DNA of 64,000 nt from Pontibacterium sp049599735 (GTDB lineage Bacteria > Pseudomonadota > Gammaproteobacteria > Pseudomonadales > Balneatricaceae). Under the pieces are notes generated by a model. The model searched no databases. It saw only the letters and a list, made by a program, of their open reading frames with translations, and was not told the DNA's origin. Position numbers and translations under genes: made by a program. Position 1 is the first letter of the stretch, and every line of letters starts with the position of its first letter. This document shows, piece by piece, positions 8,901-17,554 of this stretch. The stretch is from positions 62,001 through 126,000 of the forward strand of contig JBMYOX010000001.1 in the NCBI GenBank assembly GCA_049599735.1, read 5' to 3'.

Positions 8901-11900
8901 CAACCGGTGACTTACGGATCAGGGATGCCTCAGGCATGGCTGCAGGCACTTATTTCATTCGGGTGCGGGCAGAGGCGGCGGGGGGTACGGTTGATGCTGT
9001 AGAACAGTTTTATCGTATTACACTGTCTGACGATATCGCGCCGGTCATCACCGGTGATATTGATAGCACAGGAGATACAACCGGCTTTTCCGGGCGTGCG
9101 ATTGCAGGCATGGAAGCCGGTACCGGCGTAGGCATTACCGTTGCCGTAGAAAATCAGGAATCCGTATTTTACAGCCTGACTGATGACGCCGGGGGGCGCT
9201 TCCAGATCGATCTGAATACGGGTGTAGTCAGTGTGAGGGACGGCTCATTACTGGATGCTACTGTCGCTTCCGGGCACAGTATCAGGGTCTCTGCTGAAGA
9301 CAGCACAGGAAACCGGTCTGAACAACAATTTTCTATCCAGGTACGAAATGTAACAGCCGCCGCACAGGATGATAATGATACGACGCGTGAAAATCGACTT
9401 CTGTCGGGCAACGCACTGAGGAATGACCGTGATCCGGATGGCTTAAACGCACAATTACAGGTGGTTGCCATTAACGGCGATGCCGGTGGACTCAATACCG
9501 CTGTTGCGGGAAGTGACGGTGGCCTCTTTACCGTAAGCGGCGATGGTAACTGGTCCTTTGACCCTAATGGCGATTTTGACTTCCTGGCTAACAGATCTCT
9601 GGCCCAGACCTCATTACAAATCAGCGTCCGGGATTCTCTGGGCATGATCAGCACCAGCCTGATAACAATGACAGTCGAAGGAATTAACGCTAACCCAACC
9701 AATATCCTGCTGAGTAATAATACTTACAAACACAGTTATGCTGAAAACGTCGTTGGTATATTGAGTGCGGTTGATCCGGATGAAGGTGACAGCCACACGT
9801 TCTCCCTGAGACAGGACAATTCAGGCAAGTTTATACTTGATGGCACCCTGTTAAAAATACGTGACGGCGTAACCCTTGAGGCAGGCACCTATGATATAAC
9901 GATCAGAGTCAACGATAATAACTGGGGCGACTTTTTACAGGCCTTCAGCCTTGTGATTGAAGATGACATTGCCCCTGTCTTTACCGGTACAGCAGACACC
10001 GATATAACCGGCAATAGTGATAATGCTCAGGGCGTTGTCACGGAAAATGCTGAGGCTGGCAGCACTGCGGGTATTACCGCTTATGCATTCGATGCCAGCA
10101 CCCTCTCTTACAGCCTCACGGATGATGCGGACGGACGTTTTGTGATTGACGCAACCACCGGCGTTATCCGGGTTGCCGAAGGCGCGCTCTTCAGCATTTC
10201 CCAGGCGAATTATCATGATATCAGCGTTCGGGCAACGGACAGCAGTGATCACAGCAGTGATCACAACTTCCGCATTCTGGTATCGGATCTGCCACCTGTC
10301 GCAGTTGATGACCTGATCAGCGGTCAGGAAAACCCGACGCTCCCCCTGACCGGTCAGGTACTGGATAATGATCAAAATCCCGGCGAAAGCAAGGACCTGT
10401 TACAGATCACTGCGGTGAACAGCATCAGCGCAGCAGTTGGGCAGGCGGTCGGCGGTAGCCAGGGCGGTAGCTTTACCATCAACGCGGATGGCAGCTGGAT
10501 TTTTGATCCCGGCAGTGATTTTGAATTTTTAGGCGCACAGGAGAACCTGTCCACCAGCATTACAGTGACGGTTTCCGACAGTACCGGTAACCTTTCAGAC
10601 AGTACGCTGACTGTAGCCGTTCAGGGGCAGAACGATACACCCCGGCAAATTATACTCTCCGGCAATTCAATCAGTCTGGACAGTGACAGTCAGCGGGTGG
10701 GGGATCTTTCAGCCGTTGACCCTGACATCTCCGACCTGCACAGCTTCAGATTGGTCAGCCTTGAAGGGCAGGATGACTTTAATGCAGCTTTTCGCATTAC
10801 TGACAACCAGCTTGAGCTGATCGACACAACACTGACAGACGGTGTTTACCTGATCCATATCGAAGCCCGGGATACTCAGAATGCCCTCTGGACAGAGAGC
10901 TTTTCCATTACCGTCACCCAGACCGTTCCTTTGGTGATACTGGGTGATATTGACAGCCGTGGTAACCTGGCAGATGGCAGCATTCACGGCATCGTAACCG
11001 ACGGAGCGGATGCCGGAGGGGAAACCGGCATAACAGTCAGTGCTGAAAACCGGCTGGATAATACCGCCGCTATTCAATACCAGCTATCCGATAATGCCGG
11101 TGGCCGTTTTGTAATCGATGCAAACAGCGGCATAGTGACCGTGGCTGACGGAAGTCTGCTGGATTCAGCACAGCAGAAAACCCACAGCATCAGCGTCCAG
11201 GCAACCAGTGGCATTTACACCATCAGTGCCAGCTTTGTGATCGGTGTTGTGCCCGTTGAGATGACGACAGCAGATGACAGCGGGGAAATCACCGAAAGTC
11301 CGGAAGCCCCTCTGACGGGCAACCTGTTCACAAACGACCCGGCCCTTGCAGAAGTAAGCGGCGCTTTACAGGTTATTGCTGTTGACGGTAATACCGACGC
11401 ACCGGGGAAGGCTGTTGCGGGAAGCAACGGGGGCCAGTTCACCATCAATGCAGACGGAAGCTGGATGTTTGACCCGGCGGGAGCCTTTGAATACCTTGCA
11501 CCAGGTACAAGCGCAGTAACGGTGGTTAGTGTTGACCTGACCAATGTGCTGGCCGGTCAGGCATCCAGCGAGCTGTCCATTACCGTTTTAGGTGAAAATG
11601 ATGCACCCACTGCTATTTACATTGATAACAGTGTTTATGATATCGAGAGTGAAAATTCTCTGGTCGGCACCCTGACCGGCGATGACCCGGATACGGATAC
11701 GGCAACCCTGCAATTTTCTCTTCCGCAAACCGGCTACACACACAACCACTTATTTGAAGTCAAAAACAATGAATTGCATCTGGCTGCGGGTGTCGACCTG
11801 CCAGCAGCACAGCTGTATAGCCCCTATGTGGTGGTCTCTGATGGCCAGGCCACCTACGGCCGCTACATTCAGGTGACCACCCGCGACACTCAGATACCGG

Positions 11901-14803
11901 TGATAACCGGTGATGCAGACCCCCGGGGAGATCAACCGGACGACAGCAGCCAGGGGATTATTGATGAAGGCTATTACGAGACAGCCAGTGAAGTTGGTAT
12001 CCAGGTCACCAGTGATTTCCCAGAGGCCGTGCAGTACAGCCTTGTTGATACACCGACAAATAACTTTGCAACCCAGCGTTTCTCCATTGATGCAGATACC
12101 GGCGTAATCAGCGTGAAGGCCGGCACTTTCCTTAATGCCGAGTTTTATCAGTCCCAGGATGTCGGGGTTAAAATTACGGATGCCGAAGGTGACAGCTCAA
12201 CACGTATTTTCCGCATTGCTGTCAACAATCTGGCACCACAGGCAAACAATGACTGGGCAGAAATTGCATCAGACGCAGCCGCACCGGTCACCGGAAACCT
12301 GTTTCTCAATGACAGTGACCCGGGCAGCCAGTGGGTAGAAGCTGATCTGAAGGTAACAACTGTGAACGGCAGCGCAGATAACCTGGCAGTATCCGTTGCC
12401 GGAGACAAAGGCGGTTTATTTACAATATCCGCTGATGGCAGCTGGACGTTCAATGCCAACGGAGACTTTACAAACCTGCAGCCGGGCGAAAGCATACTAA
12501 CCACGGTCAACACCGGGATAACCGATAAGCCCGCTGACAACCAGGGCATAAGTCAGGAAAGTGTATTAACCGTTATTGTAGAAGCCCCTCCGGCGCTGAA
12601 CCTGACCGATAACAGCCTGGATCTCGCCCTGATAACAGACCAGATAGGTACCCTGACGACGGCGGGCTTTACTCTGGACGGGCCTTACAGCTACGCATTA
12701 ACAGCGGGTGAAGGGGATACGGATAATGGCTTGTTCAGCATTGATACCGATAGCCTGAATGTACTGCGTCAGCCTGCTCCCTCAGCCGGTGATTACAGCA
12801 TCCGGGTGCAGGCCACTGACAGCGAAGGTAATACCGCAGACAGCGTGTTCAGCATTACACTGCTTGATACCCGTTTGCCTCTTGGGCTGCGGGATACCAA
12901 CAGTACCGGGGATAGCGCGGGTATTGAAGGACAGGTGAACGAAGGCGCGGTCGCCGGTACCGATGTGGGCATTCAGGTTCAGACCGATCAGGCACGCACC
13001 GGTATCAGCTACTCACTGACGGACGATGCAGGTGGACGTTTTGTTATCGACAGCACAACCGGTGTTATCAGTGTCTCAGCACTGGCAACACTCAACGCTG
13101 AAAGCGGCGCAGCGACATTCCGCGTAACGGCACAAGGCACAGACAGCACAGCCGGTCAGACGGGCACACAAGACTTTAGCATTCAGATAACCAATGTGCC
13201 CCTGCAAGCGGTGAACGACCAGGGCTACACAACAGAAAATCCGGCTTCGTTACCACAGGGCAATGTCTTTAATAACGACACAGACCCGGGCAGCCAGCTG
13301 CCTGGTGACGATGTCGCTGTTATTCGTGTGGGTGACAACGGCACACCGGGCCGGGCCGTACCTGGCAGCCAGGGCGGTCAGTTCCTGATTAATGCAAACG
13401 GCAGCTGGCAATTTGATCCGGCAGGTGACTTTGAATGGCTGGCCCGTGGTGAAACAACCAGCACCAGCGTTGTAGTCACTCTTATTGAACAGGGATTCAC
13501 TGGCGCAAGTGAAATTACAAGCCAGCTGACCATAACCGTTGAAGGAGAAAATGATGCCCCGCAACTGAGCAACAATACACCGGTTATCATAACAGCGGAG
13601 CTTAACAGCGCATTTAGTCAGGCGCTGAACCCGGAGCTTGTCACAGACCCGGACCAGACCCATACCCGGGCCAATCGCACTTATAGCCTGACGGCAACTG
13701 ATGGTGAAGCATTGCCTGCCTGGCTGAGCCTGAACAGCGCCACCCTGAGCATTGAAGGTATACCTGAACAAACCGGGAGCTGGACATTTAACATAGTGGC
13801 CGCAGACCCGGATGGCGCGGAGGTCAGCTACACAACAACACTTCAGGTGCAGGAGGCTAAACCTGTAGAGATACCAACAGATCCGGCACCAACAGATCCG
13901 ATACCTGCAGATCCGGCACCAACAGATCCTATACCGACCGATTCAGCTCAGATAAACCCGGTACCCGGAGACAGAAACGTGCCTGCCGCACCTGCAGGAC
14001 TCATCGCAGTGCCCGTGCTGCCTGCGGCAAATACAAATGCTGATTTGCCCGCACCCGTCATCGAGGTTCAGCGTGGCCTGAATCCAACGCCTGAGGCGAC
14101 CCCCGGGGTGACACCTGCCGATAATAGCCCGGTACCTTTTGATCCTTATCCACTGGGTATGCCCGCAGCCGGGGATACACCAGAACCGGCCACTCGCCCG
14201 GCAGAGCGGACCCTGCTGCCGGATGGCCAGTTTATCGAACCTTTCCCACAAAACGGTATACTGACAGATTATCGCCTTGAGCTCGGCATAGGGCTGGAAG
14301 ATCAAAGCACTATAATCGAGCGTGGTTTCCGTTATCAGGTGTCAGGTGCAGCTTTTGTATTTGTTTCCGGTCAGGACACCTATACCGGAGAGCTGCGCTA
14401 CAGTGCCCGTCTGGCCGATGGTTCCCCTCTGCCGGACTGGCTGCGCTTTGATCATCGTGAGGCCGTATTTTCAGGCACACCTTCTCAGGCTGTTGACAGC
14501 ACTGTGCAGGTTCGTGTCACCGCAGAGGCGAACGATGGACAGCGCATTTCAGCCACTTTCAGGCTACGCGTTTATGACGAGCAGACAGGAGAGCCTGCTC
14601 AGAACCAAACCAATGAGGTGCCGGCACCCGACCAGGCAAGCGCCACACCGGATGCCACTTCAGCAGCCGGACAGGAGCCTGGAAAACCGTCGTTGACCAG
14701 TCAGCTGGCTTTGCAGGCGGCGCGCACGACAACGGACGCCGGGCAACAACAGCTGCTGGATAAGCTGGCTCAGGTTGCTTTTAATCAGACCACCACTCCA
14801 TAA
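5984..14803 (+). CDS. Giant LEPR-XLL / DUF4347 repeat adhesin
   Basis: 2939 residues, predicted to be exported to the cell surface. The N-terminus carries a LEPR-XLL-like motif (RALEQRLMFDAA, residues 20-31) in place of a classical signal peptide. A DUF4347 domain follows (about 72-235; includes IDIFSHGSDN and DLLLYGCSLTAS). After beta-sandwich domains come six supermodules of about 311-327 residues (from about residue 690 to 2520), each combining cadherin-like and VCBS-type segments (repeated GGxFTINADGSWxFDP motifs). A Pro-rich spacer (about 2630-2655), two Ig-like segments (LPAWLSL and LPDWLRF types) and a C-terminal tail complete it. There are no RTX nonapeptides and no LPXTG. The four downstream genes look like its exporter. 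LEPR-XLL/DUF4347 proteins are known as large surface proteins, but their exact role is undetermined. Confidence 0.88.
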   Translation: MNPKQHNSVSDSFTRKPLFRALEQRLMFDAAIADTAVQITATDGVTDTVTTGQDDALLDNLAALVPPADRDQSRVVVIDQGVDNFQSLLSQIPENYGIVLIPGGENGLQLLAESLQAYTNLEAIDIFSHGSDNLFQLGSDSLSAANVDLYAAELAKIGQALAPQGDLLLYGCSLTASQEGNRLLSSLSELTGADVAASSDLTGATHLGGDWILESVRGDVEADTLSPEYEGLLTGATYYTTEASGELDSYHDLSDPITFNIQVDGALPTDNARLTIYAQDIDEEEGEVDEVYLNGTLLGTLKGVNDGWSTTTFEISDLSLIRQGDNQVEIRVDASNPDSSNPKWIAKVDWGQLLIDGGSSEYGSLGQSSLTTSVISGSTATLTSEVQVSINSTGYYRLEAVLTDRATGNIVDITETVFQASAGDSLQTRLQTRYDISAPDGVCAMTFNLFYYEGYVNSTNTGIPVLQAQSDYAFETLQGTGPTVAPVSADTSAQFDSGQGYTFSANDFSFMDIDGGTLASVVVQSLPARGSLTLDGQQISIGANITVADINSGKLRFTAAAAEYGIAYSQFNFSVSDGIKQSGNYLFTLNVDQALYISLSSTQVNQSAGLDGLVASLSALNPVSGENYSYSLITGNGGADNALFSISGTSLNVRNAGAMSAGDYSVRLRIDASGTASYSQEQIVIISLVDDIAPVISGDSDPAGNSGSGDFTYNGQVNEGIDAGQPVGIIVTASDLAAVSYSLAPGSSEFFEVNATSGLVSVASGALINYESAREHRISIRATDAAGNSSSQDFLIEVTNLAPVLVDDSAVAPETSASHTTGNVFDNDSDPGSQTGTDLVVSQVNNEASAVGTTLSGSSGGLFTVNSNGSWSFNANQDFEDLNDGQTRETFVTVRSEDSAGSGATTRLSIVVQGRTDIAADLQISNTVIGLSADSGALVGTVSVNGGQPDTAYTYLLSAGDGDYDNARFTLNTTGDLRIRDASGMAAGTYFIRVRAEAAGGTVDAVEQFYRITLSDDIAPVITGDIDSTGDTTGFSGRAIAGMEAGTGVGITVAVENQESVFYSLTDDAGGRFQIDLNTGVVSVRDGSLLDATVASGHSIRVSAEDSTGNRSEQQFSIQVRNVTAAAQDDNDTTRENRLLSGNALRNDRDPDGLNAQLQVVAINGDAGGLNTAVAGSDGGLFTVSGDGNWSFDPNGDFDFLANRSLAQTSLQISVRDSLGMISTSLITMTVEGINANPTNILLSNNTYKHSYAENVVGILSAVDPDEGDSHTFSLRQDNSGKFILDGTLLKIRDGVTLEAGTYDITIRVNDNNWGDFLQAFSLVIEDDIAPVFTGTADTDITGNSDNAQGVVTENAEAGSTAGITAYAFDASTLSYSLTDDADGRFVIDATTGVIRVAEGALFSISQANYHDISVRATDSSDHSSDHNFRILVSDLPPVAVDDLISGQENPTLPLTGQVLDNDQNPGESKDLLQITAVNSISAAVGQAVGGSQGGSFTINADGSWIFDPGSDFEFLGAQENLSTSITVTVSDSTGNLSDSTLTVAVQGQNDTPRQIILSGNSISLDSDSQRVGDLSAVDPDISDLHSFRLVSLEGQDDFNAAFRITDNQLELIDTTLTDGVYLIHIEARDTQNALWTESFSITVTQTVPLVILGDIDSRGNLADGSIHGIVTDGADAGGETGITVSAENRLDNTAAIQYQLSDNAGGRFVIDANSGIVTVADGSLLDSAQQKTHSISVQATSGIYTISASFVIGVVPVEMTTADDSGEITESPEAPLTGNLFTNDPALAEVSGALQVIAVDGNTDAPGKAVAGSNGGQFTINADGSWMFDPAGAFEYLAPGTSAVTVVSVDLTNVLAGQASSELSITVLGENDAPTAIYIDNSVYDIESENSLVGTLTGDDPDTDTATLQFSLPQTGYTHNHLFEVKNNELHLAAGVDLPAAQLYSPYVVVSDGQATYGRYIQVTTRDTQIPVITGDADPRGDQPDDSSQGIIDEGYYETASEVGIQVTSDFPEAVQYSLVDTPTNNFATQRFSIDADTGVISVKAGTFLNAEFYQSQDVGVKITDAEGDSSTRIFRIAVNNLAPQANNDWAEIASDAAAPVTGNLFLNDSDPGSQWVEADLKVTTVNGSADNLAVSVAGDKGGLFTISADGSWTFNANGDFTNLQPGESILTTVNTGITDKPADNQGISQESVLTVIVEAPPALNLTDNSLDLALITDQIGTLTTAGFTLDGPYSYALTAGEGDTDNGLFSIDTDSLNVLRQPAPSAGDYSIRVQATDSEGNTADSVFSITLLDTRLPLGLRDTNSTGDSAGIEGQVNEGAVAGTDVGIQVQTDQARTGISYSLTDDAGGRFVIDSTTGVISVSALATLNAESGAATFRVTAQGTDSTAGQTGTQDFSIQITNVPLQAVNDQGYTTENPASLPQGNVFNNDTDPGSQLPGDDVAVIRVGDNGTPGRAVPGSQGGQFLINANGSWQFDPAGDFEWLARGETTSTSVVVTLIEQGFTGASEITSQLTITVEGENDAPQLSNNTPVIITAELNSAFSQALNPELVTDPDQTHTRANRTYSLTATDGEALPAWLSLNSATLSIEGIPEQTGSWTFNIVAADPDGAEVSYTTTLQVQEAKPVEIPTDPAPTDPIPADPAPTDPIPTDSAQINPVPGDRNVPAAPAGLIAVPVLPAANTNADLPAPVIEVQRGLNPTPEATPGVTPADNSPVPFDPYPLGMPAAGDTPEPATRPAERTLLPDGQFIEPFPQNGILTDYRLELGIGLEDQSTIIERGFRYQVSGAAFVFVSGQDTYTGELRYSARLADGSPLPDWLRFDHREAVFSGTPSQAVDSTVQVRVTAEANDGQRISATFRLRVYDEQTGEPAQNQTNEVPAPDQASATPDATSAAGQEPGKPSLTSQLALQAARTTTDAGQQQLLDKLAQVAFNQTTTP
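8051..13550 (+). repeat. Six in-frame ~960-base supermodule repeats within the adhesin gene
   Basis: Unit starts near 8051, 9029, 9962, 10921, 11885 and 12866 are marked by related peptides (DDIAPVISGD, DDIAPVITGD, DDIAPVFTG, QTVPLVILGD, DTQIPVITGD, DTRLPLGLRD). Spacing is 933-981 bases. Each unit ends with a VCBS-like block followed by a cadherin-like block. The units are diverged at nucleotide level, so this is an old protein-level repeat and not a recent tandem duplication. Confidence 0.8.
13881..13940 (+). repeat. Two 30-base direct repeats encoding a Pro/Asp/Thr spacer
   Basis: A 30-base unit beginning atccggcaccaacagatcc occurs at 13881-13910 and again, with a few changes, at 13911-13940. 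It encodes a DPAPTDPIP-type spacer between the repeat array and the last Ig-like domain of the adhesin, and it is a likely site of length variation. Confidence 0.7.
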
Positions 14804-14828
14804 TTATTTTAAGGTGTAGAGCCCGATC

Positions 14829-16721
14829 ATGAATAAACAGGTATTCAAACTGGCCCCTCTGAGTCTGGCTATTGTATTAGCCGGTTGTAGTGTAGTGCCC
14901 AAGCCATTAACGGATAGTGAAATAGATACCCGGATGCGTAGTGATCGCCAGATTATGTTTGCTGAAAAGCCAGCTAATGTGACGGGCCTGACCCTGAACA
15001 ATGCCATTGATATGGCTATGCAAAATAATTTTGAGCTGCGCCAGAAAATGATGGAAGAGGCCATCGCCAGTCAGCAGCTGGACCTGGCACATTACGATAT
15101 GCTGCCTGAGCTGGTCGCGGCGGCAGGCTACACTGCCCGCAGCAATCAAAACTCCTCACGCAGCGTGGCGGCGGACGGCTCTGCATCGTCGCAGTCTTCG
15201 ACCTCACAAGACCGTAATATCACCACCTCAAGCCTGAGTACTGCCTGGAATGTGCTGGATTTTGGTGTCAGCTATTACCAGGCACAACAAACCGCAGACC
15301 AGACCCTGATCGCGGAACAGCGCCGCCGTAAAATTGTCCACAACCTGGTGCAACAGGTACGCACTATGTACTGGAACGCTGTGGGTGCCCAGCACCTTCA
15401 GGGGCAAGTCACACCGTTGCTGGAAAACGCCCGACTGGCACTGGCTAACGCAGAACAGGTGGGTGCCGAAAAGCTGATTAATCCGCTTGAAACCTTAAGG
15501 TACCGCAAAGATCTGCTGGAAATCATCCGTCAACTGGAAGGTCTGCGCGATGAACTGGCCAGAGCCCGCCCCGAGCTGGCCATTCTGCTGGGCTTATCAC
15601 CTGGTGCAGAGATCACTCTGGCGATACCTGAACAGTTCGAGCTGCTTAAACCTGAGCTGAATTACAGTCTGGAAGAAATGGAAGATATCGCACTGGGTAG
15701 TCGCCCGGAACTGATTGAAGCCAACTATCAGCGCCGTATTACCGCACTGGATACACGTAAAGCACTCGCACGCCTGTTGCCGGGTCTGGAGCTGAGTTTT
15801 GGCCAGTACTACGACAGCAACAGCTTTCTGGAAAACAGCAGCTGGACCCAGGGTGGCATCCGTGTTTCCTGGAATTTATTTAACCTGCTGCGCGGGCGCA
15901 GCGATGTGGAACTGGCAGAAGCCCGTGAAGAACTGGCAGACAGTCAGCGTATGGCACTGAACATGGCCGTGATGTCACAGGTGCATGTTTCCTGGCTGGA
16001 GTACCAAAGCCTGAGCCGGGAATTTGAACGTGCCAGCGAACTGGCCGAGATTGGCGGTCAGATTCACGCCCGAATCAAAGACCGGCAAACCAGCTCAGTA
16101 CAATCAAGGATGGAAGAAATCAAATCGGCGACCAGTGCCCTGACGGAAGAACTGCGCATGTTCCGCAGCTATGCCGGACTGCAGGAAGCTTACGGGCGCA
16201 TGCAGGCAACACTGGGGATGGATGAGATAAATCAGGAGACCGGCGGCTTTGGTTCGCTGAAAACTGTCGCTCAGATGAACAGTAATGACCGCATACCCGT
16301 AATGGACGACACCGAAGAATCAACCACTGCGGAAATTCGCTCTCAGGCAGCCACCGATAAACCCGTGGCAACCAGCACATCAGAAAGTGCCTTTGATGCC
16401 GTCACTCGCTGGGCAAGCGCATGGGAAAGCAAAGATATAGCGTTATATCTCGCCCAATACAGCGATGACTTTCCTGGCGGCGGTGCACGGGCCCGGCAGC
16501 TTTGGCAGACGGAACGAACCCAACGCTTAAGCCAGCCAGGTTTTATTTCCCTGAGTCTGGGCAATATGACCGTCAGCGAATCCGGCAGCGAGATGACAAC
16601 CATTGAATTTGACCAGCGCTATAAATCTAACCTCTATGCAGACCGCATCCACAAAACGCTGCGCCTGCAACTTCAGCAGGGTGTCTGGAAAATCATCGCT
16701 GAAAAAACACGTGACTTGTAA
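14829..16721 (+). CDS. TolC-family outer membrane lipoprotein with C-terminal NTF2-like domain
   Basis: 630 residues. A lipoprotein signal with lipobox LAGC (Cys20, followed by Ser) targets it to the outer membrane. Residues about 50-470 show the TolC/OEP pattern of two long alpha-helical repeats with beta segments (TAWNVLDFGVSYYQA; later RVSWNLFNLLRGRSDVELAEAR). The last ~125 residues (about 505-630) form an extra domain with WASAWESKDIALYLAQYSDDF and IHKTLRLQLQQGVWKIIAE, resembling the NTF2-like domain seen in some L,D-transpeptidase-type proteins. TolC proteins normally end soon after the second repeat, so this is an unusual fusion. The gene starts 25 bases after the adhesin stop and is followed by adaptor genes, so it is most likely the adhesin's outer-membrane duct. 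Confidence 0.88.
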   Translation: MNKQVFKLAPLSLAIVLAGCSVVPKPLTDSEIDTRMRSDRQIMFAEKPANVTGLTLNNAIDMAMQNNFELRQKMMEEAIASQQLDLAHYDMLPELVAAAGYTARSNQNSSRSVAADGSASSQSSTSQDRNITTSSLSTAWNVLDFGVSYYQAQQTADQTLIAEQRRRKIVHNLVQQVRTMYWNAVGAQHLQGQVTPLLENARLALANAEQVGAEKLINPLETLRYRKDLLEIIRQLEGLRDELARARPELAILLGLSPGAEITLAIPEQFELLKPELNYSLEEMEDIALGSRPELIEANYQRRITALDTRKALARLLPGLELSFGQYYDSNSFLENSSWTQGGIRVSWNLFNLLRGRSDVELAEAREELADSQRMALNMAVMSQVHVSWLEYQSLSREFERASELAEIGGQIHARIKDRQTSSVQSRMEEIKSATSALTEELRMFRSYAGLQEAYGRMQATLGMDEINQETGGFGSLKTVAQMNSNDRIPVMDDTEESTTAEIRSQAATDKPVATSTSESAFDAVTRWASAWESKDIALYLAQYSDDFPGGGARARQLWQTERTQRLSQPGFISLSLGNMTVSESGSEMTTIEFDQRYKSNLYADRIHKTLRLQLQQGVWKIIAEKTRDL

Positions 16722-16723
16722 TC

Positions 16724-17554
16724 ATGCAGGAAACTTCATGGGATAAAGTGTCCGCCCGGTGCCTGCTCGTTTCAAAGCTCACCGCACTGACGCTGCTGCT
16801 GAGCATCGGCCGGATCACACCGGCCAGTGCCGGTACCCCGGAATACAACGTAACCAACGCACCTGAAGCACTGGCAGAAGATACCCGCCTGCAGGCGCAG
16901 GGTATTCGTGCACAGGTCACCTCTTTATTGCGCACAACCCTGGCGGCAGAAATGCCCGGGCGCCTTACCCGTCTGAAAGGGCTTCCCGGTGACCGTTTTA
17001 AAAAGGGAGACTTATTAGCCCGTTTCGACTGTACCGAACAGGAAGCCTTACTGCGTAAAGCAAAAGCTTCAGAAAAATCAGCCGATACCGAACTGGCAGT
17101 CAGCAAGCGACTGGTTGAACTGGACGCTGGCAGCACCCTGGAAGTCAGTAAAGCAGAAGCACGGCTGGCCGAAAGTCATGCTGATGCCGCTGTAATGAAA
17201 GCACGGGTTAAAAAATGCCGACTTTATGCACCTTTTGCGGGCCGTGTAGCCGTGCGTCAGGCAGCAGAGCATCAATATGTGCGTATCGGTACACCACTGT
17301 TAGATGTTTTTGCTGAAAACTCGCTCGAAGTCCGCCTGATCGTTCCTTCGCGCTGGCTTGCAAAAATACGTAAAGGTGACCGGTTTAAAATCGCAATCGA
17401 TGAAACCGGTACTGTCTATAATGCAGAAATTATTCGTACCGGTGCGGTGGTGGATCCCATCAGTCAGTCGGTAGAAATTGCAGGGCGTATTATCGACTCG
17501 GCCACCCGGTTATTACCCGGCATGAGCGGATGGGCACAGTTCCCTTATGAATGA
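16724..17554 (+). CDS. Periplasmic HlyD-like adaptor (membrane fusion) protein
   Basis: 276 residues with an N-terminal signal sequence ending near ASA (about 36). A lipoyl/barrel-sandwich half (LAAEMPGRLTRLKGLPGDRFKKG) is followed by a short alpha hairpin, the second lipoyl half (RLYAPFAGRVAVRQAAEHQYV) and a beta-barrel part ending GMSGWAQF. This is the RND/HlyD adaptor layout. No obvious Shine-Dalgarno sequence precedes the ATG; coupling to the tolC-like stop 2 bases upstream is likely. Its end overlaps the next gene by 8 bases. With two further HlyD-containing proteins downstream it forms part of a multi-adaptor export complex. Confidence 0.87.
   Translation: MQETSWDKVSARCLLVSKLTALTLLLSIGRITPASAGTPEYNVTNAPEALAEDTRLQAQGIRAQVTSLLRTTLAAEMPGRLTRLKGLPGDRFKKGDLLARFDCTEQEALLRKAKASEKSADTELAVSKRLVELDAGSTLEVSKAEARLAESHADAAVMKARVKKCRLYAPFAGRVAVRQAAEHQYVRIGTPLLDVFAENSLEVRLIVPSRWLAKIRKGDRFKIAIDETGTVYNAEIIRTGAVVDPISQSVEIAGRIIDSATRLLPGMSGWAQFPYE

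Noticed and set aside
8051..13550. Possible CRISPR-like or recent tandem duplication array
   Set aside because: The repeats are protein-level, about 960 bases long and strongly diverged in DNA.
8611..13771. Long antisense open frames within the adhesin gene (for example 9169-9702 minus)
   Set aside because: They mirror the repeat structure of the plus-strand gene, have no ribosome-binding sites and encode low-complexity peptides.
5984..14803. RTX-type adhesin of a classical type I system
   Set aside because: No GGxGxDxxx nonapeptides and no ABC ATPase gene nearby.
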